Assembly (NCBI GenBank): GCA_964605645.1
Contig: CAZSDJ010000002.1
Coordinates: 19,800-83,799 of the forward strand
Length of the DNA: 64,000 nucleotides
Direction of reading: 5' to 3'
DNA from: PXAH01 sp964605645
Lineage (GTDB): Bacteria; Omnitrophota; Gorgyraeia; Duberdicusellales; 4484-171
The translations under genes were made by a program, and so were the position numbers. Under the pieces are notes generated by a model that searched no databases, was not told where the DNA came from, and saw nothing but the letters and a program-made list of their open reading frames with translations. Positions within the stretch are counted from its first letter, which is position 1. The number at the start of each line of letters is the position of its first letter. Shown one piece after another: positions 24,318 to 33,065 of the stretch.

Positions 24318-24869
24318 ATGAGTTTTGCCGATAAGATTAGTTCGATTAGGATAATTCTTATCCCGGTTTTTGTATCATTGCTTATTTATTCCGGCAACCA
24401 TCCTCAGCTGAGATATTTTGCAGTTGCAGTTTTTATCTTAGCAATTTTAACAGATTTTTTTGATGGGATGGTGGCTAGGATAAAAAAAGAAAAATCAGAA
24501 CTAGGGCAAATTATTGATCCTTTAGCAGATAAGCTCCTTCTCTTAACTGCTTTTATAACGTTATTATTGCTTAATCAATACTCCATGTATCTATGGTTAG
24601 TTTTGATTGTAGTAAGCAGAGATTTGATTATTTCCTTTGGTTTTGGGATTTTAAAAATGCTTAATATTGAGGTAAAAATTTCTCCCTCATCTTGGGGTAA
24701 AATCACTACTTTTTCTCAAATGATTACAATTCTTTGGATTTTATTGCAAATACCTTATTATTTTTATATTTCACTGGTAGCGGCGGGTTTTACTTTAATT
24801 TCGGGATTAGATTATTTTTTAAGAGGTATAAAGGCATTAAATGCTAAAGCTAATTCTTCCCATAGCTAG
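24318..24869 (+). CDS. pgsA: CDP-diacylglycerol-glycerol-3-phosphate 3-phosphatidyltransferase
   Basis: Integral membrane enzyme of phosphatidylglycerol synthesis. The CDP-alcohol phosphotransferase motif D-x2-D-G-x2-A-R-x8-G-x3-D-x3-D is complete in DFFDGMVAR ... GQIIDPLADK (about residues 50-75). Several hydrophobic helices; 183 residues. A GAGGTG site precedes the ATG. Overlaps plsY by 29 bp, pairing two phospholipid genes. Confidence 0.93.
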   Translation: MSFADKISSIRIILIPVFVSLLIYSGNHPQLRYFAVAVFILAILTDFFDGMVARIKKEKSELGQIIDPLADKLLLLTAFITLLLLNQYSMYLWLVLIVVSRDLIISFGFGILKMLNIEVKISPSSWGKITTFSQMITILWILLQIPYYFYISLVAAGFTLISGLDYFLRGIKALNAKANSSHS

Positions 24870-25440
24870 TTTTTTATTGGGGGCTATCCCTTTCGGTTAT
24901 TTAGTCTCATACTTTGTAAAAGGGGTTGATATTCGAAAATATGGTTCAGGTAATGTGGGTGCAACTAATGTTTTTCGAGTAGTAGGCGAAGGCTGGGGGA
25001 TTTTAGTTTTTGTCTTAGATTTTTTAAAAGGTTTTATTGTTCTTTTTTTAACTTATCAATTAGGCAGTTTTGGGCTGTATTTTTTAATTTTAATTGGTGT
25101 ATTGGCAATTCTCGGCCACAATTGGACTCCTTTTTTACAATTTAAAGGCGGAAAAGGAGTGGCTACCAGTTTAGGGGTTTTATTTGCATTATCTTTTTCT
25201 TTTTCTTCTTTAAAAATGATTATACCGGCTGCTTTGTTAGTTTGGATTATTGCATTTTTATTGTTGCGAATTGTTTCGGCTGCATCTCTTTTAGCTAGTT
25301 TTTCTTTTTTAATTTTATCTTTATTATTAGCTGAGATAATTCAGGTAAAAATTCTAGCTGTTTTGCTTTTTTTATTTATTGTAATCAGGCATAAAAGTAA
25401 TCTAAGGCGAATATTAAAAGGAAAAGAAAATAAATTTTAA
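24841..25440 (+). CDS. plsY: Acyl-phosphate:glycerol-3-phosphate acyltransferase PlsY
   Basis: Membrane acyltransferase that makes lysophosphatidic acid from acyl-phosphate. Motifs: GAIPFGYLVS near the N-terminus, KYGSGNVGATNVFR (motif 1), and GHNWTPFLQFKGGKGVATSLG (motif 2; split GHNWTPF / KGGKGVATSLG). 199 residues with several transmembrane helices. Ends 63 nt before the recA ribosome site; a new promoter starts there. Confidence 0.94.
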   Translation: MLKLILPIASFLLGAIPFGYLVSYFVKGVDIRKYGSGNVGATNVFRVVGEGWGILVFVLDFLKGFIVLFLTYQLGSFGLYFLILIGVLAILGHNWTPFLQFKGGKGVATSLGVLFALSFSFSSLKMIIPAALLVWIIAFLLLRIVSAASLLASFSFLILSLLLAEIIQVKILAVLLFLFIVIRHKSNLRRILKGKENKF

Positions 25441-25451
25441 TCTTGTGGAAT

Positions 25452-25480
25452 TTGACACTCTTATTTTAGAAGAGTATAAT
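25452..25480 (+). promoter_or_regulatory. Perfect consensus recA promoter with a dyad in the spacer
   Basis: TTGACA (25452-25457), exactly 17 nt, TATAAT (25475-25480). The dyad ACTCTT-N7-AAGAGT (25457-25475) fills the spacer, where a repressor would block RNA polymerase. The dyad is neither the CTG-N10-CAG nor the GAAC-N4-GTTC LexA box. Confidence 0.8.
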
Positions 25481-25515
25481 TCAAATGAAACTCAAACTTA
25501 TGAATGGAGGTAACT

Positions 25516-26544
25516 ATGAGCCAGAAAAAAACCAATAATCAAGACAGTAAAAAGAAAGCACTTAATCTTGCTCTTTCACAAATTGAGAAACAATTTGGCA
25601 AGGGGGCGATTATGAGGATGGGAGAGGGGCGCAGTTTAGATGTAGCGGTGATACCTACGGGGATATACTCTTTAGATGAAGCATTGGGTGCAGGAGGCTT
25701 GCCGCGAGGCAGAGCGATGGAGATTTACGGGCCGGAAGGCTCCGGCAAAACCACACTTACTTTAAGTATTATTGCGCAAGCCCAAACTAACGAGGGGGTT
25801 GCTGCTTTTATCGATGCTGAACATAGCTTTGACCCGAAATACGCAAAATTAATTGGATTAAATTTAGAGGATCTTTTAATTTCGCAGCCGGATACCGGTG
25901 AACAAGCTTTAGATATAGTGGAAGCTTTAGTGCGTTCAAATGCAGTGGATATGATTGTAATTGATTCAGTAGCAGCACTTGTGCCGAAAGCTGAGATTGA
26001 AGGGCAAATGGGGGATTCTCAAATTGCCTTACAAGCTAGATTAATGAGTCAAGCTATGCGCAAACTAACTGCAGTTGTAAGTAAGTCCAAAACTTGTGTT
26101 GTTTTCATCAACCAAATTAGAGAAAAGATTGGTGTAATGTTTGGTTCGCCGGAAGTTACACCCGGAGGAAGAGCATTAAAATTTTATTCATCAGTCAGGA
26201 TTGATCTTCGAAAAAGAGCAACCCTGACGACCAGCGAAGGAGTTGTCGGGATGAGGGTTAGGGCAAAAATTGTAAAAAATAAAGTCGCACCGCCGTTTCG
26301 AGAAGCAATGTTTGAAATCATGTTTGATGAAGGGGTTTCTAAAACGGGTGCATTAATTGATGCGGCGATGGAAAAAGGGATATTAACGCAATCGGGAAGC
26401 TGGTTTTCCTGGGGCGATAAAAATATTGCCCAAGGTAAAGAAAAATTACGCAAAACTCTAAAAGAAGACAAACAGTTAAAAGAAAAATTAGAACAAGAAT
26501 TAACTAAAGTGGCCACAGCCGGGAAAGAAGAAAAGGAGGCCTAA
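25516..26544 (+). CDS. recA: Recombinase RecA
   Basis: Strand-exchange ATPase of homologous recombination and SOS co-protease. Walker A GPEGSGKTT, loop L1 region EGQMGDS, and KFYSSVRIDLR are canonical. Start set at ATG 25516, because GGAGG at 25506-25510 is ideally spaced 5 nt before it; an in-frame ATG at 25504 overlaps this site. About 342 residues. First gene of a recA-htrA-recX-alaS run with its own strong promoter. Confidence 0.97.
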   Translation: MSQKKTNNQDSKKKALNLALSQIEKQFGKGAIMRMGEGRSLDVAVIPTGIYSLDEALGAGGLPRGRAMEIYGPEGSGKTTLTLSIIAQAQTNEGVAAFIDAEHSFDPKYAKLIGLNLEDLLISQPDTGEQALDIVEALVRSNAVDMIVIDSVAALVPKAEIEGQMGDSQIALQARLMSQAMRKLTAVVSKSKTCVVFINQIREKIGVMFGSPEVTPGGRALKFYSSVRIDLRKRATLTTSEGVVGMRVRAKIVKNKVAPPFREAMFEIMFDEGVSKTGALIDAAMEKGILTQSGSWFSWGDKNIAQGKEKLRKTLKEDKQLKEKLEQELTKVATAGKEEKEA

Positions 26545-27957
26545 ATGAAAAAAGTAATAATAACTTTAATTTTAGTACTTTGTTTTATACCGGCCGGTTT
26601 TGCGGCTAAAGTTTCTGATCTAGAAAAAGCGACTATTGAAGTCGCAGAAAGTATCGGTAAGTCAGTAGTATCGATAAGTACGGTAGTCAAAGAAAAAATC
26701 GGCGGCCAATTTTATTTTGGATCTCCTTTTGAAGGTGAAAGTAATGATCTTTTTCAGAGATTCTTTGAAGATTTTTTTCAAACGCAGCCGGAGCGAGAAT
26801 ACAAACGAATGGGGTTGGGCAGCGGCTTGGTAATTAAAGAGGATGGGTATATCTTAACTAATCAGCATGTTGTTTCAAGAGCAACTGACATTAAAGTAAA
26901 GTTGTCAGACGGCAGAGAATTTGATGCAGAGGTAACCGGATCTGATCCAAAAAGTGATTTAGCGGTAATAAAAATAAAAACTAAAGGCTTGCCTGTCCCC
27001 CGTTTTGGCAATTCATCTCAATTGAAAATAGGCAGCTGGGTGGTTGCAGTCGGAAATCCCTTTGGGTTTGCAATTGAAAATCCGGAACCGACAGTTACCG
27101 TAGGGGTAGTTAGTGCAGTCAAAAGATACTTACCGGCTTTAGGAAGAAGAAGCAGCGGCTATGACGACTTAATTCAAACCGATGCCGCGATTAATCCCGG
27201 CAATAGCGGCGGCCCTCTTGTTAATTTAAGCGGAGAAGTGATTGGTATCAACGTAGCTATCCTTATCCGTACCGGCGGCAGCCAAGGGCTTGGATTTGCA
27301 ATCCCCATTGATAGGGCTAAAAAGATAATGGAAAAGTTGATTAAAGGCCAAGAGGTAACCTATGGTTGGTTAGGGGTAAGTATCCAAGATTTAAACAAAG
27401 ATCTCCGAAATTATTTTAATATCGAGAAAAAAGAAGGGGTAATCATAGTTAAAGTTTATAAAAATTCGCCGGCCGAAAAAACAGGCCTCCGGGAAGGTGA
27501 TTTAATTCTAGCTTACGACAACAGTCCGGTAAAAGCAACGCGGGATTTAGTGCGGATGGTTACCGAAACAGAAGTTGGGAAAAAAGCCAACTTGTCATTT
27601 TTACGAAATGGTAAAATGAAAGATGTCCATATCATAATTGGTAAAAGGCCCGAAGATGCAGCAAGCTTAGGAAGGCCGTCTGGAGGAGGAGAAGCTAGTT
27701 TCCGGGGGATGTCGGTTAAAAATATTACTCCTGTCGTTAGTCAACACTTGCAAATTAAAGACAAAGAGGCGGTGGTCGTAATAGGTATCGAAAACGGTTC
27801 AAGAGCAGAAGATAGCGGGTTGCAGGAAGGGGACCTGATCAAAGAAATTGAGAATAAAGAAATAAAAAATGTTGAAGATTTTAAAAAAATTACATCAACA
27901 GTAAGAGGAAGCTGCTTGCTGAAGACAAATCGAGGCTATATAGTTTTAAAAGAATGA
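26545..27957 (+). CDS. Periplasmic serine protease DegP/HtrA
   Basis: Trypsin-like protease and chaperone of the envelope. Signal peptide about 1-20 (cleavage after AGFA). Catalytic triad H108 (LTNQHVV), D138 (KSDLAVI), S221 (NPGNSGGPL). Two PDZ domains follow (about 260-365 and 380-465). 470 residues, usual for DegP/DegQ. Its ATG directly follows the recA stop with an AGGAGG site inside the recA end. Insertion of a degP gene between recA and recX is unusual. Confidence 0.94.
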   Translation: MKKVIITLILVLCFIPAGFAAKVSDLEKATIEVAESIGKSVVSISTVVKEKIGGQFYFGSPFEGESNDLFQRFFEDFFQTQPEREYKRMGLGSGLVIKEDGYILTNQHVVSRATDIKVKLSDGREFDAEVTGSDPKSDLAVIKIKTKGLPVPRFGNSSQLKIGSWVVAVGNPFGFAIENPEPTVTVGVVSAVKRYLPALGRRSSGYDDLIQTDAAINPGNSGGPLVNLSGEVIGINVAILIRTGGSQGLGFAIPIDRAKKIMEKLIKGQEVTYGWLGVSIQDLNKDLRNYFNIEKKEGVIIVKVYKNSPAEKTGLREGDLILAYDNSPVKATRDLVRMVTETEVGKKANLSFLRNGKMKDVHIIIGKRPEDAASLGRPSGGGEASFRGMSVKNITPVVSQHLQIKDKEAVVVIGIENGSRAEDSGLQEGDLIKEIENKEIKNVEDFKKITSTVRGSCLLKTNRGYIVLKE

Positions 27958-27961
27958 TAAA

Positions 27962-28432
27962 TTGAAAAATTTCAGTAAGGCCTTAAGTTATTCTTTTCTT
28001 CTTCTCCGTTATCGGCCAAGAACTGAAGTTGAGATTTATAAACGTCTTAAAAATAAAAAATATCCCTGGGCAATTATCAAGGATGTAGTTGAAGTTTTAA
28101 AAAATTATAATTACATAAATGACCAAGATTTTATAAAATCTTATATAAGCAGTTCTCTAGAAAAGGGTTGGGGGCCGGTAAGGGTTAACGTTAATTTGAA
28201 AAAAATTGGAATATCTGAAAAATTACGGGAAAAAGCCGTAAGAAAAATAGAAGCAAAAAGTAATAAATTAATAAAAAATCTTATAGATCAAAAAAAATAT
28301 TCTTTAAATAAAAACCAGCCAAATTTAGATAAAAACAAAAAACAAAAAAAAATAATAAAGTTTTTAGCAAATAAGGGTTTTTACTATCGAGATATATTTA
28401 CTCATTTAGCAAATAAAAAAAATGAAAACTAA
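27962..28432 (+). CDS. recX: Regulatory protein RecX
   Basis: Modulator that binds and destabilises RecA filaments. The start codon is TTG, four bases after the htrA stop. The SFLLLRYRPRTEVEIYKRL segment (ALxxL-xxRxRSxxEl pattern) and the repeated three-helix modules support RecX, as does recA two genes upstream. 156 residues. Very rich in Lys and Asn towards the C-terminus, so the last module is divergent. Overlaps alaS by 11 bp. Confidence 0.87.
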   Translation: MKNFSKALSYSFLLLRYRPRTEVEIYKRLKNKKYPWAIIKDVVEVLKNYNYINDQDFIKSYISSSLEKGWGPVRVNVNLKKIGISEKLREKAVRKIEAKSNKLIKNLIDQKKYSLNKNQPNLDKNKKQKKIIKFLANKGFYYRDIFTHLANKKNEN

Positions 28433-31097
28433 CCAACTCCGAAAAAAATACATAAACTTCTTTAAAGAAAAAGGCCACCGGCTTTTTCCTTCTGATAGCT
28501 TAGTTCCTGATGATCCTTCAGTTCTTTTTACTTCAGCGGGCATGAATCAATTTAAACCTTATTTTCTTGGCCAAAATAAAAAAGTAAATACAGCTGTATC
28601 TTGTCAAAGGTGCTTGCGTACCGGCGATATTGAAAGAGTAGGGCAAACTCCTTATCATCATACTTTTTTTGAAATGTTAGGTAATTTTTCTTTTGGGGAT
28701 TATTTTAAAAAGAAAGCAATAAGTTTAGCTTGGGAATTCCTGACTCAAACTTTAAAAATTGATAAAAAAGATCTTTGGGTCTCAGTTTATAAAAAAGATA
28801 AAGAAGCTTTTTCAATTTGGAAGGATGAAATAGGAGTTTCCACCAAAAAAATATTAAAATTAGGCCAAGATGAGAATTTTTGGCCGGCTAATGTTATTGA
28901 GGAGGGGCCCTGCGGCCCCTGCGGCCCTTGTTCTGAAATTTTTTTTGATCGAGGCAACAATATTGGGTGCAAAAAAAAATCTTGCAATCCAACCTGTGAT
29001 TGTAATCGTTTTGTAGAAATTTGGAATCTTGTTTTTACTCAATTCAACCGGCAAGCCGACAAAAACCTAAAGCCATTACCTCAAAAAAATATTGATACCG
29101 GGATGGGGCTGGAAAGGATGGCTTCTGTTTTACAAAATAAAGATTCTAATTTTGAAATTGATATTTTAGCTCCGGCGGTTAGCAAAGTAAAAGAAATATT
29201 AAAATTAGATAAAAATTTTGATAAAAATTATTTAATCAATTCCATTGTTGATCATTCCCGTGCAGTTGTGTTTTCAATAGCGGATGGGGTGTACCCTTCT
29301 AATGAAGAACGAGGCTATGTTATCCGTAAATTATTGCGAAAATCTTTGTGGGCTGCTAATCTTTGTGGTTATAAAGAATCATTTGTTTATAAATTATTAC
29401 CTATATTTATTAAAACGATGCAGGAACCTTATCCTTACTTGGCAAAAAAAGAAAAAGTAATAAAAAAGGTTATAAAAGCGGAAGAAGAAAAGTTTATTCT
29501 CTCCTTAGAAGAAGGGAAAAATAAATTTTTTGAATATTTAAAAGAATTAAAAAATAAAAATAAAAAAATTTTGCCGGCAACAAAATTGTTTCGCCTTTAC
29601 GATACTTACGGTTTTCCTTTTGAGTTAAGTGAAACTATGGCAAAAGAAAATAATATTAATGTTGACAAGCAAGGAGCAAAAAAGCTATTGGCAAAACAAA
29701 AAGAACGTTCTCGGGCCGGCAGTAAGTTTTTAAAAGATATATTTACAAAGAATTCCTCTCTGTTTGGCGGCAGCGAGCCTACAATTTTTGTTGGTTATCA
29801 AAAAATAAAAACTAATGCTCGAATTAGTCATATTTTGCCCATAGACAAAATGAAAGTTAATTGGCACAAGCAAAAACAGCAACTTCAAGAAGGAGAAACC
29901 GGAGTAATTATTTTAGACAAAACTTCTTTTTATCCGGAATCCGGCGGGCAACTTTCTGATTGCGGCCGGATCAAAACTAATCAAGGAGTATTTTTTGTAG
30001 AGAATGTGTATAAAATAGGTGATGGAGATATTTTTGTTCACCGGGGAAAAGTTATTGAAGGTATAATTAAAAAAGAAGATGCAGAATTAATAGTTGACCA
30101 AAAAAGAAGGCAAGCCTTAAAAAGGGCTCATACTGCAACGCACCTTCTTCAAGCAGCTTTAAAACATTGCTTGGGAGATCATGTAAGCCAACAGGGTTCT
30201 TTAGTTGATGTAGATAGATTACGCTTTGATTTTACTCATTTTAAAGCGTTAACTAAAAAAGAAATAGAAACTACAGAAGAGTTAGTAAATACTTATATTT
30301 TTGCAGCAAATAAGATTAATAAAGAAGAAAAATCTTTAGAGCAGGCTAAAAAAGAAGGAGCACTGGCATTTTTTAAAGAAAAGTATAAAGATAAAGTTAG
30401 AATGGTTTCTGTAGCTAACTATAGTAAAGAATTGTGTGGAGGTACTCATTTAGAAAATACTTCAGAAGTAGGGGGTTTTGCAATAGTTTCAGAAAGTTCA
30501 GTAAGCAGTGGGATAAGAAGAATTGAAGCGATAACCGGAAATAAATTCTATCGGCTTTTTAAGCAGAATGAAAAAGAAATTATCGATTTAGCCCAGCTGC
30601 TTAAATGCAATCCTGCCAGTATCAAACAAACTATTATAAAAACAATAAATAGTTACAAAGATTGCAAGAGTGAGATTGGTAAAATTGCTAAAGAAAAAAT
30701 TTTAGATATTTCTAAAAAATTAATTAAAGATTCTGCTGAAAAAATTAAGGGTATCGATTTGGTAGTCTATGATTTTACAAAAAAAGATAATTTTAACCTA
30801 GAATACAATAATTTTTTTGATTTATTGGATATAACCAAAAAACAAATAAAATTATTTTTTATTTTTGTAATTGGCCGGCAGAATGATAAAATAAGGTTTT
30901 TTTGTTCTTGCTCAAAACAACTCAATAAGAAAGGAATAAGTTGCCGGAGTTTTATCAATCAATTTAAAGAGGAGCTGCCCATAAAAGGCGGCGGCACCGA
31001 TAGTTTAGTGCAGGGGGTTGTAAGCGGCAAAGGTAACAACTTGGATCAGAAGGTTAAAAAATGTATTGTGAGGTATTTAAAAAATGAGAGTAGTTAG
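28422..31097 (+). CDS. alaS: Alanyl-tRNA synthetase
   Basis: Class II synthetase of 891 residues. Catalytic core starts LRKKYINFFKEKGH, with LFTSAGMNQFKP and CQRCLRTGDIERVG. The editing domain has HTATHLLQAAL and the CGGTHLENT zinc site; the C-Ala domain is last, with GGGTDSLVQG. The region 29565-29600 is extremely AT-rich but in frame. recA-recX-alaS order is as in proteobacteria. Overlaps hisD by 14 bp. Confidence 0.96.
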   Translation: MKTNQLRKKYINFFKEKGHRLFPSDSLVPDDPSVLFTSAGMNQFKPYFLGQNKKVNTAVSCQRCLRTGDIERVGQTPYHHTFFEMLGNFSFGDYFKKKAISLAWEFLTQTLKIDKKDLWVSVYKKDKEAFSIWKDEIGVSTKKILKLGQDENFWPANVIEEGPCGPCGPCSEIFFDRGNNIGCKKKSCNPTCDCNRFVEIWNLVFTQFNRQADKNLKPLPQKNIDTGMGLERMASVLQNKDSNFEIDILAPAVSKVKEILKLDKNFDKNYLINSIVDHSRAVVFSIADGVYPSNEERGYVIRKLLRKSLWAANLCGYKESFVYKLLPIFIKTMQEPYPYLAKKEKVIKKVIKAEEEKFILSLEEGKNKFFEYLKELKNKNKKILPATKLFRLYDTYGFPFELSETMAKENNINVDKQGAKKLLAKQKERSRAGSKFLKDIFTKNSSLFGGSEPTIFVGYQKIKTNARISHILPIDKMKVNWHKQKQQLQEGETGVIILDKTSFYPESGGQLSDCGRIKTNQGVFFVENVYKIGDGDIFVHRGKVIEGIIKKEDAELIVDQKRRQALKRAHTATHLLQAALKHCLGDHVSQQGSLVDVDRLRFDFTHFKALTKKEIETTEELVNTYIFAANKINKEEKSLEQAKKEGALAFFKEKYKDKVRMVSVANYSKELCGGTHLENTSEVGGFAIVSESSVSSGIRRIEAITGNKFYRLFKQNEKEIIDLAQLLKCNPASIKQTIIKTINSYKDCKSEIGKIAKEKILDISKKLIKDSAEKIKGIDLVVYDFTKKDNFNLEYNNFFDLLDITKKQIKLFFIFVIGRQNDKIRFFCSCSKQLNKKGISCRSFINQFKEELPIKGGGTDSLVQGVVSGKGNNLDQKVKKCIVRYLKNESS

Positions 31098-32304
31098 AAA
31101 CATAGAAAGCTTAAAAAAAGTAATTGATAAAAGAAGAGTGCGCAAAGATAGTGTTAACCTAAAGGTTGCTAAAATTATTGCAAAAGTTAAACAAGAAGGG
31201 GATAAGGCCTTAGTCGATTATACTAAAAAATTTGATAAAGTGAAAATTCCTTTAAAAGCTATTCAAATTAGCGAATCAGAAGTAAGTGCGGCTTTTGGAG
31301 ATTTAAATTCAGCACTTATTTCCAGCTTTAAAATAGCTATTGAAAATATTACTAAATTTTATAAAAAACAAATCCCCAAAGCCAGAAGAACAAAAGACCC
31401 TAATGGCAAAAAACTTATTAGCCGTTATGTTCCTTTGGCTAAAGTTGGGGTTTATGTCCCGGCTGGTACAGCTCCGCTCGTGTCTTCTGTGTATATGTCT
31501 GTGATCCCGGCGTTGGTAGCAGGAGTTGATGAAGTCGTATTAGTTTCACCGCCGAATAAAGAAGGCAGAATTAATCCTTTTATTTTAGCTATTGCATCTT
31601 TATTGAAAATTAAAAAAATATATCGAGCCGGCGGCGCGCAAGCTATTGCTGCTTTAGCTTATGGCACAGAAACTATTGAAAAAGTTGATAAAATTGTCGG
31701 TCCCGGTAATGAATATGTTACCGAGGCAAAAAGGCAAGTTTTTGGGCAAGCTGATATTGATATGTTAGCCGGGCCTTCCGAGGTTGTGGTGGTAGCATCC
31801 AGTAATTCAAACGTTGACTACATTATTGCTGATCTGGACGCTCAGATAGAACATTATAAAGGGTTAGGGATTGTGGTTACTAATTCAAAGCGAATTATTA
31901 GGGCCCTGCGGCAAAGTAAAGTTACCGGTTATGCTTTAAGGGTAAGGAATTTGGATAAGGCAGTCGAAGTAGTCAACCAAATTGCACCGGAACATTTAGC
32001 AATTTTAACTAAAAAACCACATGCTTTAGTTAGTAAGATAAGAAATGCCGGAGCAATATTCTTAGGAGATTATAGTCCCGTTGCTTTAGGAGATTATACT
32101 GCCGGGCCGTCCCATGTTCTCCCCACCGGAGGCAGCAGCCGTTTCTTTTCTACACTTTCGGTAAAAGATTTCTTAAAAGAAAGCCATATTATTCGTTATA
32201 CTAAAAAAGCTGTATTAGAAGAGTTTGATACTTTAGAAAAAATTGCGAATTTAGAAGGGATGAAAAAACACATAGAAAGTGTGAGAAAACGGATAGAAAA
32301 TTAA
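31084..32304 (+). CDS. hisD: Histidinol dehydrogenase
   Basis: Zinc-dependent, NAD-linked last enzyme of histidine synthesis. YVPAGTAPLVSSVYM, the GPGNEYVTEAKRQVFG motif, GPSEVVVVAS and the Zn/catalytic DLDAQIEH and APEHL segments are all present. 406 residues. The start lies in the alaS end, so four his genes are appended to the recA-alaS run. Confidence 0.96.
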   Translation: MRVVRNIESLKKVIDKRRVRKDSVNLKVAKIIAKVKQEGDKALVDYTKKFDKVKIPLKAIQISESEVSAAFGDLNSALISSFKIAIENITKFYKKQIPKARRTKDPNGKKLISRYVPLAKVGVYVPAGTAPLVSSVYMSVIPALVAGVDEVVLVSPPNKEGRINPFILAIASLLKIKKIYRAGGAQAIAALAYGTETIEKVDKIVGPGNEYVTEAKRQVFGQADIDMLAGPSEVVVVASSNSNVDYIIADLDAQIEHYKGLGIVVTNSKRIIRALRQSKVTGYALRVRNLDKAVEVVNQIAPEHLAILTKKPHALVSKIRNAGAIFLGDYSPVALGDYTAGPSHVLPTGGSSRFFSTLSVKDFLKESHIIRYTKKAVLEEFDTLEKIANLEGMKKHIESVRKRIEN

Positions 32305-32319
32305 GCAAGGAGAAGAGTG

Positions 32320-32949
32320 ATGTTCAATAAAAAAAGAGAATCAAAATTAATGAGAAAAACTAACGAAGTAGATATTGAAGGCTGTTTTAACCTGGATGGC
32401 TCAGGTAAAACTAAAATAAATACCGGTTTTGAACCGCTTAATCATCTACTTACTTTATTTGTTTTCCATGGCTTGTTTGATTTAGAGTTGAAAGCGAAAG
32501 GTGATCTCCAACATCATATCATAGAAGATATCGGGATTGCTTTGGGAAAAGCCCTGAAAGAATCATTGGCAGAAAAAAAAGGCATAAATAGATACGGTAC
32601 TTTTTCCGCTACTATGGATAAGGTAGTGGTTGAAGCAAACATTGATATCAGCGGCAGGCCTTCTTTACAGAAAAAAGTAAGTGATGACAATAAAGCAATC
32701 GTTGAAGCTACCTTGTCCGGAGATACTTTTGATGACACAAACTTTCGTTTTAAGGATGCTGAGGAATTTTTAGAAGCATTTATTCAGCACTCGGGTTTAA
32801 GTGTGGTTTATATAATTAAATCTGGAGAAGGAGATCTGCACCATCTATTGGAAGCTTTATTTAAAGCTTTGGGTAAGGCCCTAGATCAAGCCAGTCAAAT
32901 TGATCCTCGCCGTCGCGGTGTTCCTTCAACCAAGGGAATTATTGATTGA
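32320..32949 (+). CDS. hisB: Imidazoleglycerol-phosphate dehydratase
   Basis: Dehydrates IGP to imidazole acetol phosphate; manganese enzyme. The metal site HHIIEDIGIALGKAL follows a shortened GDLQ where most homologues read DDHHTxED. The second metal motif is IKSGEGDLHHLLEALFKALG, here quoted in part: HHLLEA. ATG 32320 is 7 nt from AAGGAG and preferred over GTG 32317. 209 residues; monofunctional, without the phosphatase domain of enterobacterial HisB. Followed by a 110-bp palindromic heptamer element. Confidence 0.93.
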   Translation: MFNKKRESKLMRKTNEVDIEGCFNLDGSGKTKINTGFEPLNHLLTLFVFHGLFDLELKAKGDLQHHIIEDIGIALGKALKESLAEKKGINRYGTFSATMDKVVVEANIDISGRPSLQKKVSDDNKAIVEATLSGDTFDDTNFRFKDAEEFLEAFIQHSGLSVVYIIKSGEGDLHHLLEALFKALGKALDQASQIDPRRRGVPSTKGIID

Positions 32950-32951
32950 AA

Positions 32952-33057
32952 AGTCCTAAGTCCAGAGTCCTATGTCCTGTGTCGAAAAAATAATTAAGAA
33001 AGATTTAATAAATTATAAAAATTATGACGTTGGACTTAAGACGTAGGACCTTGGACT
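32952..33057. repeat. Inverted heptamer element: two five-unit arms around an AT-rich core
   Basis: Left arm 32952-32986 (AGTCCTA, AGTCCAG, AGTCCTA, TGTCCTG, TGTCGAA). Core of 36 AT-rich bases. Right arm 33023-33057 is the same heptamer type on the other strand (TATGACG, TTGGACT, TAAGACG, TAGGACC, TTGGACT). Fills the hisB-hisH gap. Confidence 0.88.
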
Positions 33058-33065
33058 AAAATATT

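Noticed and set aside
25441..25515. Classical LexA box at recA
   Set aside because: No CTGT-N8-ACAG or GAAC-N4-GTTC pattern is present; only the ACTCTT dyad was found, reported as a candidate operator.
32952..33057. CRISPR-like array
   Set aside because: The repeats are 7 bp, contiguous without spacers, and paired as inverted arms. No cas genes are in the window.
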